Origin: Lysobacter sp.
GTDB taxonomy: Bacteria > Pseudomonadota > Gammaproteobacteria > Xanthomonadales > Xanthomonadaceae
Direction: 5' to 3'
Length of the DNA stretch: 64,000 bases
NCBI GenBank assembly: GCA_008015835.1
Contig: SSGH01000003.1
Span: 80,214 to 144,213, forward strand
How positions within the stretch are numbered: the stretch's first letter is position 1; each line of letters begins with the position of its first letter. The translations under genes were made by a program, and so were the position numbers. The notes under the pieces were generated by a model. The model ran no database searches. It saw only the letters and a program-made list of their open reading frames with translations, and had not been told where the DNA came from. Positions 53,122 to 62,040 of this stretch are shown here, one piece after another.

Positions 53122-55929
53122 ATGGAATTGCGAAAGATGAAAACAGCGGCGAAGCGACTTGCGCTTCTGCTGCTGATGCCCTGCATCGCGCTCGCGGCGC
53201 CGCCGCGCGCCGAGCCCTCGGAACGCAACGTCGCCCGTCGTTCCGGGGCCGTGACCGTCGGCCAGCCGGTCACGCCCTACGACATCAAAGTCGATCTGCG
53301 CAACCTGCCGAAAACCAAGATGTGGCAGCCCGGCATGCCCATTCGCGAAGCGCATCGGCGTCAATATTTCCCGATCGGCGCGAAGCTGCCGCACACGCCG
53401 GCGGATCGCCCGACCTTGCCCGACCGTTTGCCGGACGTGCAGAACATCTGGAGTCAGAACCCGCGTCTCGCCGCGCGCGCCAAATCCGAAATGCGCAAGC
53501 GCGTCAGCATCAATAATCCCAATACCGGCGTCAGCCCCGGCGACCCGGTGGTGGAAGTCGGCGCCAATCATGTCGTCTACGCCGTCAACGCCGCGTCCGG
53601 CACGTATTTCAACGTCTACAACAAAGCCGGCGCGTTGGTGGCGGGGCCGGTCACGTTCGGTTCGCTCGCCCCGGCCGGTACCCCGTGCGCCAGCGACGGC
53701 GGCGACCCGATCGTGCTCTACGATCGTCAAGCCGGCCGCTGGTTCTTGCTCGCGTTGGATAACTCCAACCTCTGCACTTACGTGTCGAAAACGTCGGATC
53801 CCGTGACCGGCGGTTGGTGGGCCTACAACTACGCGACACCGACGCTGCCCGACTATCCGCACTGCGGCGTCTGGAACGACGCTTACGTCTGCGGCGACAA
53901 CGAAGGCGGCGCGCAGCAGACGCTCTATGCGTTCGACCGCGCCAATATGCTCAACGGCGCCACCGCGCGTCCCGCGCAGCGCTTCGCCAGCATTCCGAGC
54001 CTGGCCGGTTACGGCTTCCAGATGATCACGCCGTCGACCTTCTACGGCACCAACCCGGCGCCGGCCGGCCGCAAGCAACTCGTCGCCCGTCACAACGACG
54101 ACGAAGCGCATGCGGGCGCCAGCGCCGACGGCACGAAAGACTTCCTCGACTTGTACGAAGTCAACATCGACTGGAACACACCGGCGAACAGCGGCATCAC
54201 CACGTTGCCGCGCATCGACATCACCGAGTTCAACAGCTGGTTCCGCAACTACTCCACGTTCGCCACCGTGCCGCAGCCGGGCTCGACCTCGCGTCTGGAC
54301 CCGATCCGCGAAGCGCTGCTCAATCAGCTGATCTATCGCAACATGGGCACGCACGAAACGATCGTCGGCACGCTCGCGACCAACCAGAACCCCGCGCGCA
54401 CCGGCACCGTCGTCGACTCCGCCGTGCGTTGGTTCGAACTGCGCAGAACGGGCGGCGGCAACTGGACGCTGTTCCAGGAAGGCACCTTCAGCCCGGGCGA
54501 TGCCGACACCCATCACCTGATGGGCACCATCGCGATGGACAAGTTCGGCAACATGGCGATGGCCTACAACGTCACCAAGACCTCGACGCCGACCAAGTTC
54601 GCCACGCTCGGCTACACCGGACGCACCGCCGCCGATCCCGCGGGCGTGATGTCGTTGGGCGAAAACGAAGTCGCCATCGGCGCCGCTGCCGAAACCTCCG
54701 GCCGCTGGGGCGACTACTACCAGATGACCGTCGATCCGGTCGACGATTGCACGTTCTGGTTCGTCGGCATGTACCGTCCCACCGGCGGTTGGCAGACCCG
54801 CATCCAGGACGTGAAGTTCTCCGCGTGCAGCGGCATCACCACGTACTCGGTGTCCGGCACGGTGACCACCGCCGCGGGCGCGGGCATCGGCGGCGTCACC
54901 GTGAGCACCGGCAGCAACAGCACGACCACGAACTCCAGCGGCGCCTACACGCTGACGGGTCTGACCAATGGCGCGTACACGTTGACGCCTTCGCTGGGCG
55001 CTTACACCTTCTCGCCGGCCACGCGCAGCATCACCATCGCCGATGCGAACGTCACCGGGCAGAACTTCACCGGCACCGCGCCGCCGAACGTGCCGCCGGT
55101 CGCGAATTTCACCTTCACCACCAGCGGTTTGACGGCGACTTTCACCGACACCTCCACCGACAGCGACGGCACTATCGCCTCGCGCAGTTGGAATTTCGGC
55201 GACGGCAGCACGTCGACCGCCACCAACCCCAGCAAGACCTACGCCGCGGGCGGTACCTACACCGTCACGTTGACCGTCACCGACAACGTCGGCGCCACCA
55301 ACACCAAGAGCAGCACGGTGACGGTGGTCGCGCCGAACGTGCCGCCGACCGCGAACTTCACGTTCACGACCAGCGGTTTGACGGCCAACTTCACCGACAC
55401 CTCCACCGACAGCGACGGCACCATCGCCGCGCGCAACTGGAACTTCGGCGATACCACCACCTCCACCGCCATCAACCCCAGCAAGACCTACGGCGGCAGC
55501 GGCAGTTACACGGTCACGTTGACGGTGACGGACAACAGCGGCGCCACCGCGACCAAGACCAGCACGGTCACGGTCAACGCGCCCGGTACGCAGACCTACA
55601 CGAACAACACCGATTACCCGATCAACGACAACAGCACCGTCAACAGCCCGATCCGAGTCAGCGGTCGCAGCGGCAACGGCCCGACCAACACGCAAGTCGC
55701 GGTGGATATCCGTCATACGTATATCGGCGACCTGCGCGTGAGCCTGATCGCGCCGGACGGCACCGCCTACATCCTGCACGACCGCACAGGGACCAGCACC
55801 GACAACATCATCCGGACCTACACGGTGAATCTGTCGTCGGAAACCTTGAACGGCAATTGGAGGCTGCGCGTCAACGACAACTCCACCGCCGATACGGGCT
55901 ACATCAACAGCTGGAGCATCACGTTCTGA
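53122..55929 (+). CDS. Uncharacterised secreted family, member 2, with PKD and P-domain modules
   Basis: 935 residues. Signal peptide ends near ALA-APPRAEP. The core (about 30-570) follows member 1 throughout, including DPIVLYDRQAGRW, DYPHCGVWNDAYVC, FDRANMLNGATARPAQRF, RHNDDEAHAG and GRWGDYYQMTVDPVDDCTFW. The tail differs: carboxypeptidase-regulatory-like (573-653), two PKD domains (656-738 and 739-820, each with SRSWNFGD or ARNWNFGD), and a P-domain (823-935). There is no PPC or FN3. The swap of tails on a constant core shows that the core is the functional part. AAGGAGA precedes ATG 53122. Function unknown. Confidence 0.75.
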   Translation: MELRKMKTAAKRLALLLLMPCIALAAPPRAEPSERNVARRSGAVTVGQPVTPYDIKVDLRNLPKTKMWQPGMPIREAHRRQYFPIGAKLPHTPADRPTLPDRLPDVQNIWSQNPRLAARAKSEMRKRVSINNPNTGVSPGDPVVEVGANHVVYAVNAASGTYFNVYNKAGALVAGPVTFGSLAPAGTPCASDGGDPIVLYDRQAGRWFLLALDNSNLCTYVSKTSDPVTGGWWAYNYATPTLPDYPHCGVWNDAYVCGDNEGGAQQTLYAFDRANMLNGATARPAQRFASIPSLAGYGFQMITPSTFYGTNPAPAGRKQLVARHNDDEAHAGASADGTKDFLDLYEVNIDWNTPANSGITTLPRIDITEFNSWFRNYSTFATVPQPGSTSRLDPIREALLNQLIYRNMGTHETIVGTLATNQNPARTGTVVDSAVRWFELRRTGGGNWTLFQEGTFSPGDADTHHLMGTIAMDKFGNMAMAYNVTKTSTPTKFATLGYTGRTAADPAGVMSLGENEVAIGAAAETSGRWGDYYQMTVDPVDDCTFWFVGMYRPTGGWQTRIQDVKFSACSGITTYSVSGTVTTAAGAGIGGVTVSTGSNSTTTNSSGAYTLTGLTNGAYTLTPSLGAYTFSPATRSITIADANVTGQNFTGTAPPNVPPVANFTFTTSGLTATFTDTSTDSDGTIASRSWNFGDGSTSTATNPSKTYAAGGTYTVTLTVTDNVGATNTKSSTVTVVAPNVPPTANFTFTTSGLTANFTDTSTDSDGTIAARNWNFGDTTTSTAINPSKTYGGSGSYTVTLTVTDNSGATATKTSTVTVNAPGTQTYTNNTDYPINDNSTVNSPIRVSGRSGNGPTNTQVAVDIRHTYIGDLRVSLIAPDGTAYILHDRTGTSTDNIIRTYTVNLSSETLNGNWRLRVNDNSTADTGYINSWSITF

Positions 55930-56570
55930 TCGATTCGGGCGTTCGCTCGTCTCGATGCGTGTTACGAAGCCCCCGGTCGCGAGACCGGGGGTTTTCTTTG
56001 GCGACGCATCGCCGGATGCGCGCTCGGCTCGGTGCGGCGATCGGCGTCGCGATCGCGCGAGAGCCGTGCGTATTCGCCGCGTTTTCGCGCAAAACGCTGC
56101 TGCGATGCCGCAATGCCGTCGAATCGATTCGCGGGCGCACCTATCATTTCTGTTAGGTATTTTCTCGGAAGCCATCGTCGAGCGCATACCTCGCGATTCC
56201 TATCGCGGATGCGAATGCGCGCGCGAAGCGCGGATGCGTCCGCGATCAGTTTTAACGGTTTTTCTCGGGTTTTTTGCGCGAAATTTTTCTCCGTCTCGTC
56301 GCGACCGGCATCGATTTCCGGTTCGCGCTAGCGGCGAGCGCACGCGAAACGCCGCTTACTTTTTTTTAACCGATTTGTTGCGCCCGCATCCGCGTTTGCG
56401 CGCCCGTAGACGCAAGGTATAGCGTTCGCCGCGGAACGAAAGCCGTCGCGACGCCGTACCCACCGACTTCGCAGAGATCGCACCACGAAGTCCCCGGACG
56501 TTCGCCGGCCTTTCGTGTCCGGAACCATAGAGGCTTTACCAATCCCTCTTTATCAAGGAGTTTTACGATT
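55930..56570. other. Leader region of S8 gene 2
   Basis: 640 bases: a terminator at 55970, then an AT-richer stretch (56255-56375) with several runs of T that could contain a promoter. No gene supported. CAAGGAG at 56554-56560 is the ribosome site of the next gene. Confidence 0.4.
55970..55999 (+). terminator. Rho-independent terminator after family member 2
   Basis: Arms CCCCCGGTC and GACCGGGGG around GCGA, then TTTTCTTT. Confidence 0.88.
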
Positions 56571-57818
56571 ATGAAGAATCGAATTTCCAAGCTGTCTTTC
56601 GCGATCTTCGCCACCCTGGCGTGCGCCTCCGCGCCGCTGATTTCGTCCGCCGCCGATTTCCGCACCAACGGGCGTCCCATCGAAGGCCAGTACATCGTGG
56701 TGCTGAAGCCGCAGGCGGCCAGTCTCGCCAGCGAGATCAGGCCGACCGCGCGCGTGTCGACGGTCGCGCGCGGCATCGCCGCGAATCACGGCGCGAAGTT
56801 GGTGCGCAGCTTCGAGCAAGCGTTGCGCGGTTTCGTGGTGCAGGCCGACGATGCGGCGCTCGCTAAGTTGCTGGCCGATCCGCGCGTCGACTACGTCGAA
56901 GAAGACGGCATCGTCACCGCCAATCCCGCTTATCAGCAGCCGCCGAGCTGGGGCGTCGACCGCGTCGATCAGCGCGATCTGCCGCTCGATGGCTGGTACG
57001 CGTTCTTCCCGATCGGCATCGGCGTGCACGCCTACGTCGTCGATACCGGCGTGCGGCCGACGCACACGCAGTTCAATTGGTGGACCGGCGCGCCGCCGTC
57101 GCGCGTGAGCAGCGTCGGCTACACCGCCATCGCCGACGGCAACGGCACCAACGATTGTCATGGCCACGGCACGCATGTGGCGGGCACGATGGCGGGCGGT
57201 TCCGCCGGAATCGCGAAAGGCGCGACCATTCATCCTGTGCGGGTCCTCGGCTGCACCGGTTCGGGCACGTGGTCGGGCGTGATCGCGGGCATGGACTGGG
57301 TTCGCTTGAACCATACCAAACCTGCCGTGGCCAACATGAGCTTGGGCGGTTTGGCCAACAGCTCCGTCGACGCCGCAGTCGCCAATCTCACCGCCGCGGG
57401 CGTGGTGGTGGTGGTCGCCGCGGGCAATAACTACGGCGATAGCGCGTGCAACTACTCTCCCGCGCGCGCGCCGTCGGCGATCACCGTCGGCTCCACCGAC
57501 ATCAACGACGCACGTTCGGACTATTCGAATATCGGTTCGTGCATCGACATCTTCGCCCCGGGCCGCAACATCGTGTCCGCGAGCAATCTCGACAACACCT
57601 CGCTGCGCACGCTCAGCGGCACGTCGATGGCTTCGCCGCACGTCGCCGGTTTCGCCGCGCTGATCATGGGCCAGCTTCCCAACGCCTCGGTAGCGGAGGT
57701 CACGCAGCGGCTGTTGACCAACGCGACGCCGAACAAAGTGATCAACCCGGGCGCCGGTTCGCTGAACCGCCTGCTGTACGTGATTCCGAACGGCGGCGTT
57801 TACGGCACCTATCCGTGA
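56571..57818 (+). CDS. Secreted S8 subtilase without C-terminal modules
   Basis: 415 residues. Signal peptide ends near SSA-ADFRT; the I9-type propeptide (GQYIVVLKPQAAS; RVDYVEEDG) follows. Triad: D158 (VVDTGV), H199 (GHGTHVAGT), S352 (GTSMASPH). It is a clear paralogue of the enzyme at 40884 but ends soon after the catalytic domain, at the conserved GSLNRLLYVI, with a short tail. It has four or more Cys in the mature part, as in proteinase-K-like enzymes. CAAGGAG supports ATG 56571. Confidence 0.93.
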   Translation: MKNRISKLSFAIFATLACASAPLISSAADFRTNGRPIEGQYIVVLKPQAASLASEIRPTARVSTVARGIAANHGAKLVRSFEQALRGFVVQADDAALAKLLADPRVDYVEEDGIVTANPAYQQPPSWGVDRVDQRDLPLDGWYAFFPIGIGVHAYVVDTGVRPTHTQFNWWTGAPPSRVSSVGYTAIADGNGTNDCHGHGTHVAGTMAGGSAGIAKGATIHPVRVLGCTGSGTWSGVIAGMDWVRLNHTKPAVANMSLGGLANSSVDAAVANLTAAGVVVVVAAGNNYGDSACNYSPARAPSAITVGSTDINDARSDYSNIGSCIDIFAPGRNIVSASNLDNTSLRTLSGTSMASPHVAGFAALIMGQLPNASVAEVTQRLLTNATPNKVINPGAGSLNRLLYVIPNGGVYGTYP

Positions 57819-58383
57819 TGCTTGGGCGATACCCCGCATAGGGTGAGGTCATGCAACGACGAAACCCCGGCTTCGGCCGGGGTTTCGCTTGTCCTGTGGC
57901 GTGCGCGTATCTCGGTTTGCGCGAGCGCCGCGGATCGTGTGCGCACGGCTTCGCGACCAGGGCGAGAAAATAGTCTTCCGCAAAGCGCATGCTGCGATGC
58001 GGGATCGAGATGCCGCCCGTGCGTTCCGCTTTCGCGGTGGGATAAGGTAATGGGCTGATTCGCTTCGAAATTTCGCGCTCACCCGAAAGTCGAAGTCGAA
58101 CACGATACGTGTGCGGTTGACGCCCGCGGCCTGCGCCCGATAAGGTCGGGTCGTTAATATCGATCAGAGCATCGGCACGTCGCCGCATCGTGCGGACGAC
58201 AGTTTCGCATGGAGGTGGGCGCCGATCCCTCGCTTGTTGAACCCGCTCGCGAAACCCATTCGTCGCATCCATTCGACGAGTGTTTTTTCCTTCGTCTCGC
58301 ACGCGCGGGATCGGTCGCTACGATGCGATCGCCTCCGCGCCGCGCGTTTTCCACGAACCGCAGTGTCCAAGAGAATCGTCCCT
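57819..58383. other. Leader region of family member 3
   Basis: 565 bases. A GC hairpin lies at 57861-57886. The rest shows no gene that I can support and no clear promoter. The next gene has only a weak AAGAGAA ribosome site. Confidence 0.4.
57861..57886 (+). terminator. Terminator-like hairpin after S8 gene 2
   Basis: Arms GAAACCCCGGC and GCCGGGGTTTC-type around TTCG; the T-run is included in the stem end and the tail (GCTTGTCC) is weak. Confidence 0.65.
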
Positions 58384-60093
58384 ATGAAATCGAAGTTCGT
58401 TTCCTCCTCGGCCAAATGGCTCGCGCTCGCCGCGTTGTTGCCGTGCGCCGTCGCTCTCGCCGCGCCGCCGCGCGCCGATCGCGCCGAGCGTTTGCCCGGC
58501 CGTCCGTTGACGGGTCAGCCGGTCACGCCGCACGACATCAAAATCGATCTGCGCACGCTTCCGAAAGCGCAGATGTGGCAACCCGGCATGGAGATCAAAG
58601 AAGCCCATCGCCGTCAGTACACGCCGCTCACGGCCAAATCGCCGCACACGCCTGCGAACCGTTTCGTCGCACCGGACCGCCTGCCGGAACTGCAGCGGAT
58701 TTGGGACGAAAACGTGCCCGCCTCGGCGCGCGCCAAGTCCGCGGCCAAGAGCCGCGTCAGCATCAATAATCCGAACACCGGTGTGAGCCCCGGCGACCCG
58801 GTGGTCGAAGTCGGCACCAATCACGTCATCTACGCCGTCAACAGCGGCGGTGCGGGCACCTATTTCAATGTCTACAACAAGACGGGCACCTTGGTCGCAG
58901 GCCCGATCAGATTCGGTTCGTTGGCGCCGGCCGGTAACGCCTGCACCTCCGATCGCGGCGACCCGCTGGTGTACTTCGATCGTCAGGCCGGTCGCTGGTT
59001 CTTGTTGAGCATGGACGACGGCGGCGTTTGCACCTTCGTCTCCAAGACCTCCGACCCGGTGGCCGGCGGGTGGTGGTTCTATCGCTACTCCACGCTGGCC
59101 TTCCCCGACTACCCGCATTGCGGCGTGTGGAACAACGCGTACGTCTGCGCGACCAACGAAGGCAGCGTGGCCGGTGCGGATGTGTATGCGTTCGACCGCG
59201 CGAACATGCTCAACGGCGCCACCGCGCGTCCGGCGCAGCGCTTCAGCAGCATTCCGACGCTGCCGGGCTACGGCTTCCAGATCGTCACGCCGGCGAGCTT
59301 CTACGGCACCACCGCCGCGCCGACCGGTCGTCGTCAAATCCTCGCGCGTCATCGCGACGATGAAGCCCATGACGGCGGCGCCGCGAACGCGACGCAGGAC
59401 TATCTGGAACTGTTCGAGCTGAATATCGACTGGAACACGCCAGCGAACAGCGGCGTCACCACGTTGCCGCGCATCGCGATCAGCGAATTCAACAGTTGGT
59501 TCCGCAACTACAGCACCTTCGCCACCGTACCGCAGCCGGGTTCGAATACCGCGCGTCTCGATCCGATCCGCGAGGTTCTGCTGAACCAGTTGACGTATCG
59601 TAACTTCGGCACGCACGAGTCCATCGTCGGCACGTTCGCGACGAACCAGAACCCGGCGCGCACCGGTAACACGGTCGATTCGGGTGTCCGTTGGTTCGAG
59701 TTGCGCCGCGTCGGCGCCGGCAACTGGACCCTGCACCAGGAAGGAACGTTCAGCCCCGGCGATACCAACACGCATCACCTGTTGGGCGTCGCCGCGATGG
59801 ATAAGTTCGGCAATATCGGTCTGGGCTACAACGTCACCAAGACCAGCAACCCGACCGTGTTCGCGTCGCTGCGCTACACCGGTCGTACCGCCGGCGCGCC
59901 GCTGGGCGTGATGACCCTGGCCGAAACCACGGTCGCGACGGGTACCGCGCGCGAAACGTCGGGTCGCTGGGGCGACTATTACCAGATGACCGTCGATCCG
60001 GTGGACGACTGCACGTTCTGGTTCGTCGGCATGTACCGCCCGGCCGGTTCCTGGCAGACCCGCATCCAGGATTTCAAATTCCCGGGTTGCTGA
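58384..60093 (+). CDS. Uncharacterised secreted family, member 3, core domain only
   Basis: 569 residues. Signal peptide ends near ALA-APPRADR. The protein is the core of the family alone, ending at RIQDFKFPGC where members 1 and 2 pass into their modules. Conserved segments include SRVSINNPNTGVSPGDPVVE, DPLVYFDRQAGRW, CTFVSKTSDPVAGGWWFY, DYPHCGVWNNAYVC, FDRANMLNGATARPAQRF and RHRDDEAHDG. Its existence as a stand-alone chain shows the core folds and is exported without PPC or P-domain help. Function unknown; proteins with the same DP-x-x-x-YD-x-x-A-x-RW pattern occur widely in bacteria as hypotheticals, from memory. Confidence 0.72.
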   Translation: MKSKFVSSSAKWLALAALLPCAVALAAPPRADRAERLPGRPLTGQPVTPHDIKIDLRTLPKAQMWQPGMEIKEAHRRQYTPLTAKSPHTPANRFVAPDRLPELQRIWDENVPASARAKSAAKSRVSINNPNTGVSPGDPVVEVGTNHVIYAVNSGGAGTYFNVYNKTGTLVAGPIRFGSLAPAGNACTSDRGDPLVYFDRQAGRWFLLSMDDGGVCTFVSKTSDPVAGGWWFYRYSTLAFPDYPHCGVWNNAYVCATNEGSVAGADVYAFDRANMLNGATARPAQRFSSIPTLPGYGFQIVTPASFYGTTAAPTGRRQILARHRDDEAHDGGAANATQDYLELFELNIDWNTPANSGVTTLPRIAISEFNSWFRNYSTFATVPQPGSNTARLDPIREVLLNQLTYRNFGTHESIVGTFATNQNPARTGNTVDSGVRWFELRRVGAGNWTLHQEGTFSPGDTNTHHLLGVAAMDKFGNIGLGYNVTKTSNPTVFASLRYTGRTAGAPLGVMTLAETTVATGTARETSGRWGDYYQMTVDPVDDCTFWFVGMYRPAGSWQTRIQDFKFPGC

Positions 60094-60123
60094 TCCGCGC
60101 GTCGATCCGTTTCGAGAGATACC

Positions 60124-60152
60124 AAAAACCCCGGCGAACGCCGGGGTTTTTT
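60124..60152. terminator. Bidirectional terminator between family member 3 and asparaginase-like gene
   Basis: CCCCGGCG and CGCCGGGG around AA, preceded by five A and followed by six T residues. It can serve both converging genes. Confidence 0.9.
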
Positions 60153-60227
60153 CGTTCTGTCGCGGGCGGTCGCGGTGTCGTCGCAGTCGGACCTCGGTGC
60201 CCGGTCTCTCGTCGCGAACGCGCGCGC

Positions 60228-60719
60228 TCAGCCGGCCGCTTCGAAGCGGTTGGCTTCCACGTTCTTGCGCACTTTCAGCGGGTCCCAAATGCGGCCGTTC
60301 ATGGCGATGTAGACGCCGGGCGGCAGCGACTGCACCGCGCCGACGGCGGTGCCGATGTTGAATTCCGCGTCCGAGCCGCGGAAGCGCGCCGGGTTCAGCG
60401 CGCCGGTCAACACGATGGTCTTGTCGGGGATTTGCGACAGCACTTTCGCGGTGTCCACCATCGTGTCGGTGCCGTGCGTGACCAGCACATGCTTCACCGA
60501 TTGCGCGGCGATGGTGGCGCGGATCAATTCGCGATCGGCGGCGGTGATGTGCAGCGAATCCTTGCGGATGATCGGAATCACGCCGAAACGGAAGCCGACC
60601 CCGAGTTCTTCGAGGATACGGCCGATCTGCGGGTCGCCGACCTGAAAATCCGACTTGTCGTCGAAGTAGATTTTGTCGATGGTGCCGCCGGTGGTGACGA
60701 TCAGCAGTTGGTCGAACAT
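60228..60719 (-). CDS. Single-domain asparaginase-like protein
   Basis: 163 residues, half the length of L-asparaginases (about 330). It carries both catalytic threonine motifs of the N-terminal domain, TGGTID (10-15) and HGTDT (82-86), plus the Ser of KDSLHIT. The C-terminal domain that completes the active site in classic enzymes is absent, and the protein ends cleanly. Short asparaginase-domain proteins of this size are known as predicted genes in this family of bacteria. The substrate may not be asparagine. TATCAT at 60792-60797 on the minus strand could be its -10 box. Confidence 0.75.
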   Translation of the reverse strand: MFDQLLIVTTGGTIDKIYFDDKSDFQVGDPQIGRILEELGVGFRFGVIPIIRKDSLHITAADRELIRATIAAQSVKHVLVTHGTDTMVDTAKVLSQIPDKTIVLTGALNPARFRGSDAEFNIGTAVGAVQSLPPGVYIAMNGRIWDPLKVRKNVEANRFEAAG

Positions 60720-60791
60720 ACGGGCTCCGACGTAGGGATTTGCGGCATCGCCGCGAACCGGCGCGATGCGTGCGAGAAGACGGGTGCGCCT

Positions 60792-60797
60792 ATGATA
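60792..60797 (-). promoter_or_regulatory. Possible -10 box for the asparaginase-like gene
   Basis: Reads TATCAT on the minus strand, 73 bases before the start, in the gap after the DUF2069 gene. Confidence 0.35.
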
Positions 60798-60812
60798 CGG
60801 CGCGCGCTCGGG

Positions 60813-61271
60813 TCATGACGACGCGGCGCGCGCCTCGCGTCGTTTGCGCGCGCGTTCGCGCAGGCCATCGGCGCTGGCGCCGAATACGATCGCGATGGCC
60901 AATGCGGTCGCGACGAGGGCGTAGCCGCGATGCGCCGGGTCGGACCAGGCGATCATCACGCCGTGCGAGCACCACAACAGCGCCATCACGCCGGACAGGA
61001 ATCGCGCCCAGCGTTTGCCGCGCGCGACCAGAAAACTCAACTGCAGCGGCGGGTATACGAAGATGACGTGCGCCGCGGCGCGATGCGGGTCGTCGCGGAA
61101 CCAGAGCAAGTACAGCGCGCCGAGCGCCGCGAGCGCCAGCGCCAACAGCCTTCGGCTGCGGCGCGCGGCGGCGACGCTCGCCGCATCGGCGCCCGTTGCA
61201 TTGGCGTCCGTCGCGTCGACGCTCGTCGCACTCGATGCGTTCGTCGTCTTTGGGGCGCTGTCGGTATTCAC
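60813..61271 (-). CDS. DUF2069 inner-membrane protein
   Basis: 152 residues. A Thr/Ala/Asp-rich N-terminus of about 38 residues is followed by four membrane helices (LLALALAALGALYLLWF; AHVIFVYPPLQLSFLVA; ARFLSGVMALLWCSHGVMIAW; GYALVATALAIAIVFGAS), the DUF2069 pattern. Function unknown. The GTG start overlaps the wrbA stop as GTGA, so the two are coupled, an arrangement that recurs in related genomes as far as I recall. Confidence 0.75.
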   Translation of the reverse strand: MNTDSAPKTTNASSATSVDATDANATGADAASVAAARRSRRLLALALAALGALYLLWFRDDPHRAAAHVIFVYPPLQLSFLVARGKRWARFLSGVMALLWCSHGVMIAWSDPAHRGYALVATALAIAIVFGASADGLRERARKRREARAASS

Positions 61272-61858
61272 GCCAGTCGCAGCGCCAATTGTGCGATGCG
61301 CTTGCCCAACGCACGCGCGAGCGCGGCTTCGTCGTCGCTCAGCCGCGTGTCGTCTTTGCCGCCCGCCACGTGACTGGCGCCGTACGGCGTGCCGCCGGTG
61401 CGCGTACTGCTGAGCAGCGGCTCGGTGAACGGAATGCCGGCGATCACGCAGCCGTGATGCAGCAACGGCAGCAGCATCGTCAGCAGCGTGGATTCTTGCC
61501 CGCCGTGCTGCGTCGCGGTCGAAGTGAACACCGCCGCGGGCTTGCCCACCAGCGCGCCGCTGGCCCATTCCGCGCCCAGCGTGTCGATGAAATGCTTCAT
61601 CGGCGCGGCCATATTTCCGAAGCGGGTGGGGCTGCCGAGAATCAAACCGGCGCATTCGCGCAGGTCGTGTTTCTCGACGTACGGCGCGCCGTCTTCCGGC
61701 ACCGGCGGCGCCGCTTCCTGGGTGATCGGCGCGACCGGCGGCACCGTGCGCAGGCGCGCGCTCGCGCCGTCCACTTCGCCCACGCCGCGCGCGATCGCGC
61801 GCGCCAATTGCGCCACGGAACCGCCGCGGCTGTAGTACAGAATCAGAATCTCGGCCAT
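61268..61858 (-). CDS. wrbA: NAD(P)H:quinone oxidoreductase, WrbA-type flavoprotein
   Basis: 196 residues, the usual length of WrbA. A flavodoxin-like fold is shown by the FMN-phosphate loop (LYYSRGGSVAQLA), the segment GSPTRFGNMAAPMKHFID and the HGGQESTLL strand typical of WrbA. It reduces quinones by two electrons with NAD(P)H and limits oxidative stress. ATG 61858 is taken as start; a GTG six bases upstream is possible. It is coupled to the DUF2069 gene and diverges from the YihY-type gene. Confidence 0.9.
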   Translation of the reverse strand: MAEILILYYSRGGSVAQLARAIARGVGEVDGASARLRTVPPVAPITQEAAPPVPEDGAPYVEKHDLRECAGLILGSPTRFGNMAAPMKHFIDTLGAEWASGALVGKPAAVFTSTATQHGGQESTLLTMLLPLLHHGCVIAGIPFTEPLLSSTRTGGTPYGASHVAGGKDDTRLSDDEAALARALGKRIAQLALRLA

Positions 61859-62040
61859 GGCCACAGGATACCAGGGGCTCAGCTCGAGCCTCTCGACTCG
61901 TGCGTCGTTTGCCGCGGCGAGGCGACGAGGGCCGGTCGCCTCGGCGGGGCGCGGTGGCCCATCCGCGTTGGCCCGTACGCCGCCGCAGGCGAGGGCGCCC
62001 GCGTTCGAGGCCGTAGCCCGGCCTGCTACCCTGTGCGGCC

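Noticed and set aside
52819..56187. Very long open frame on the minus strand
   Set aside because: Antisense to family member 2; the same shadow composition and no start signals.
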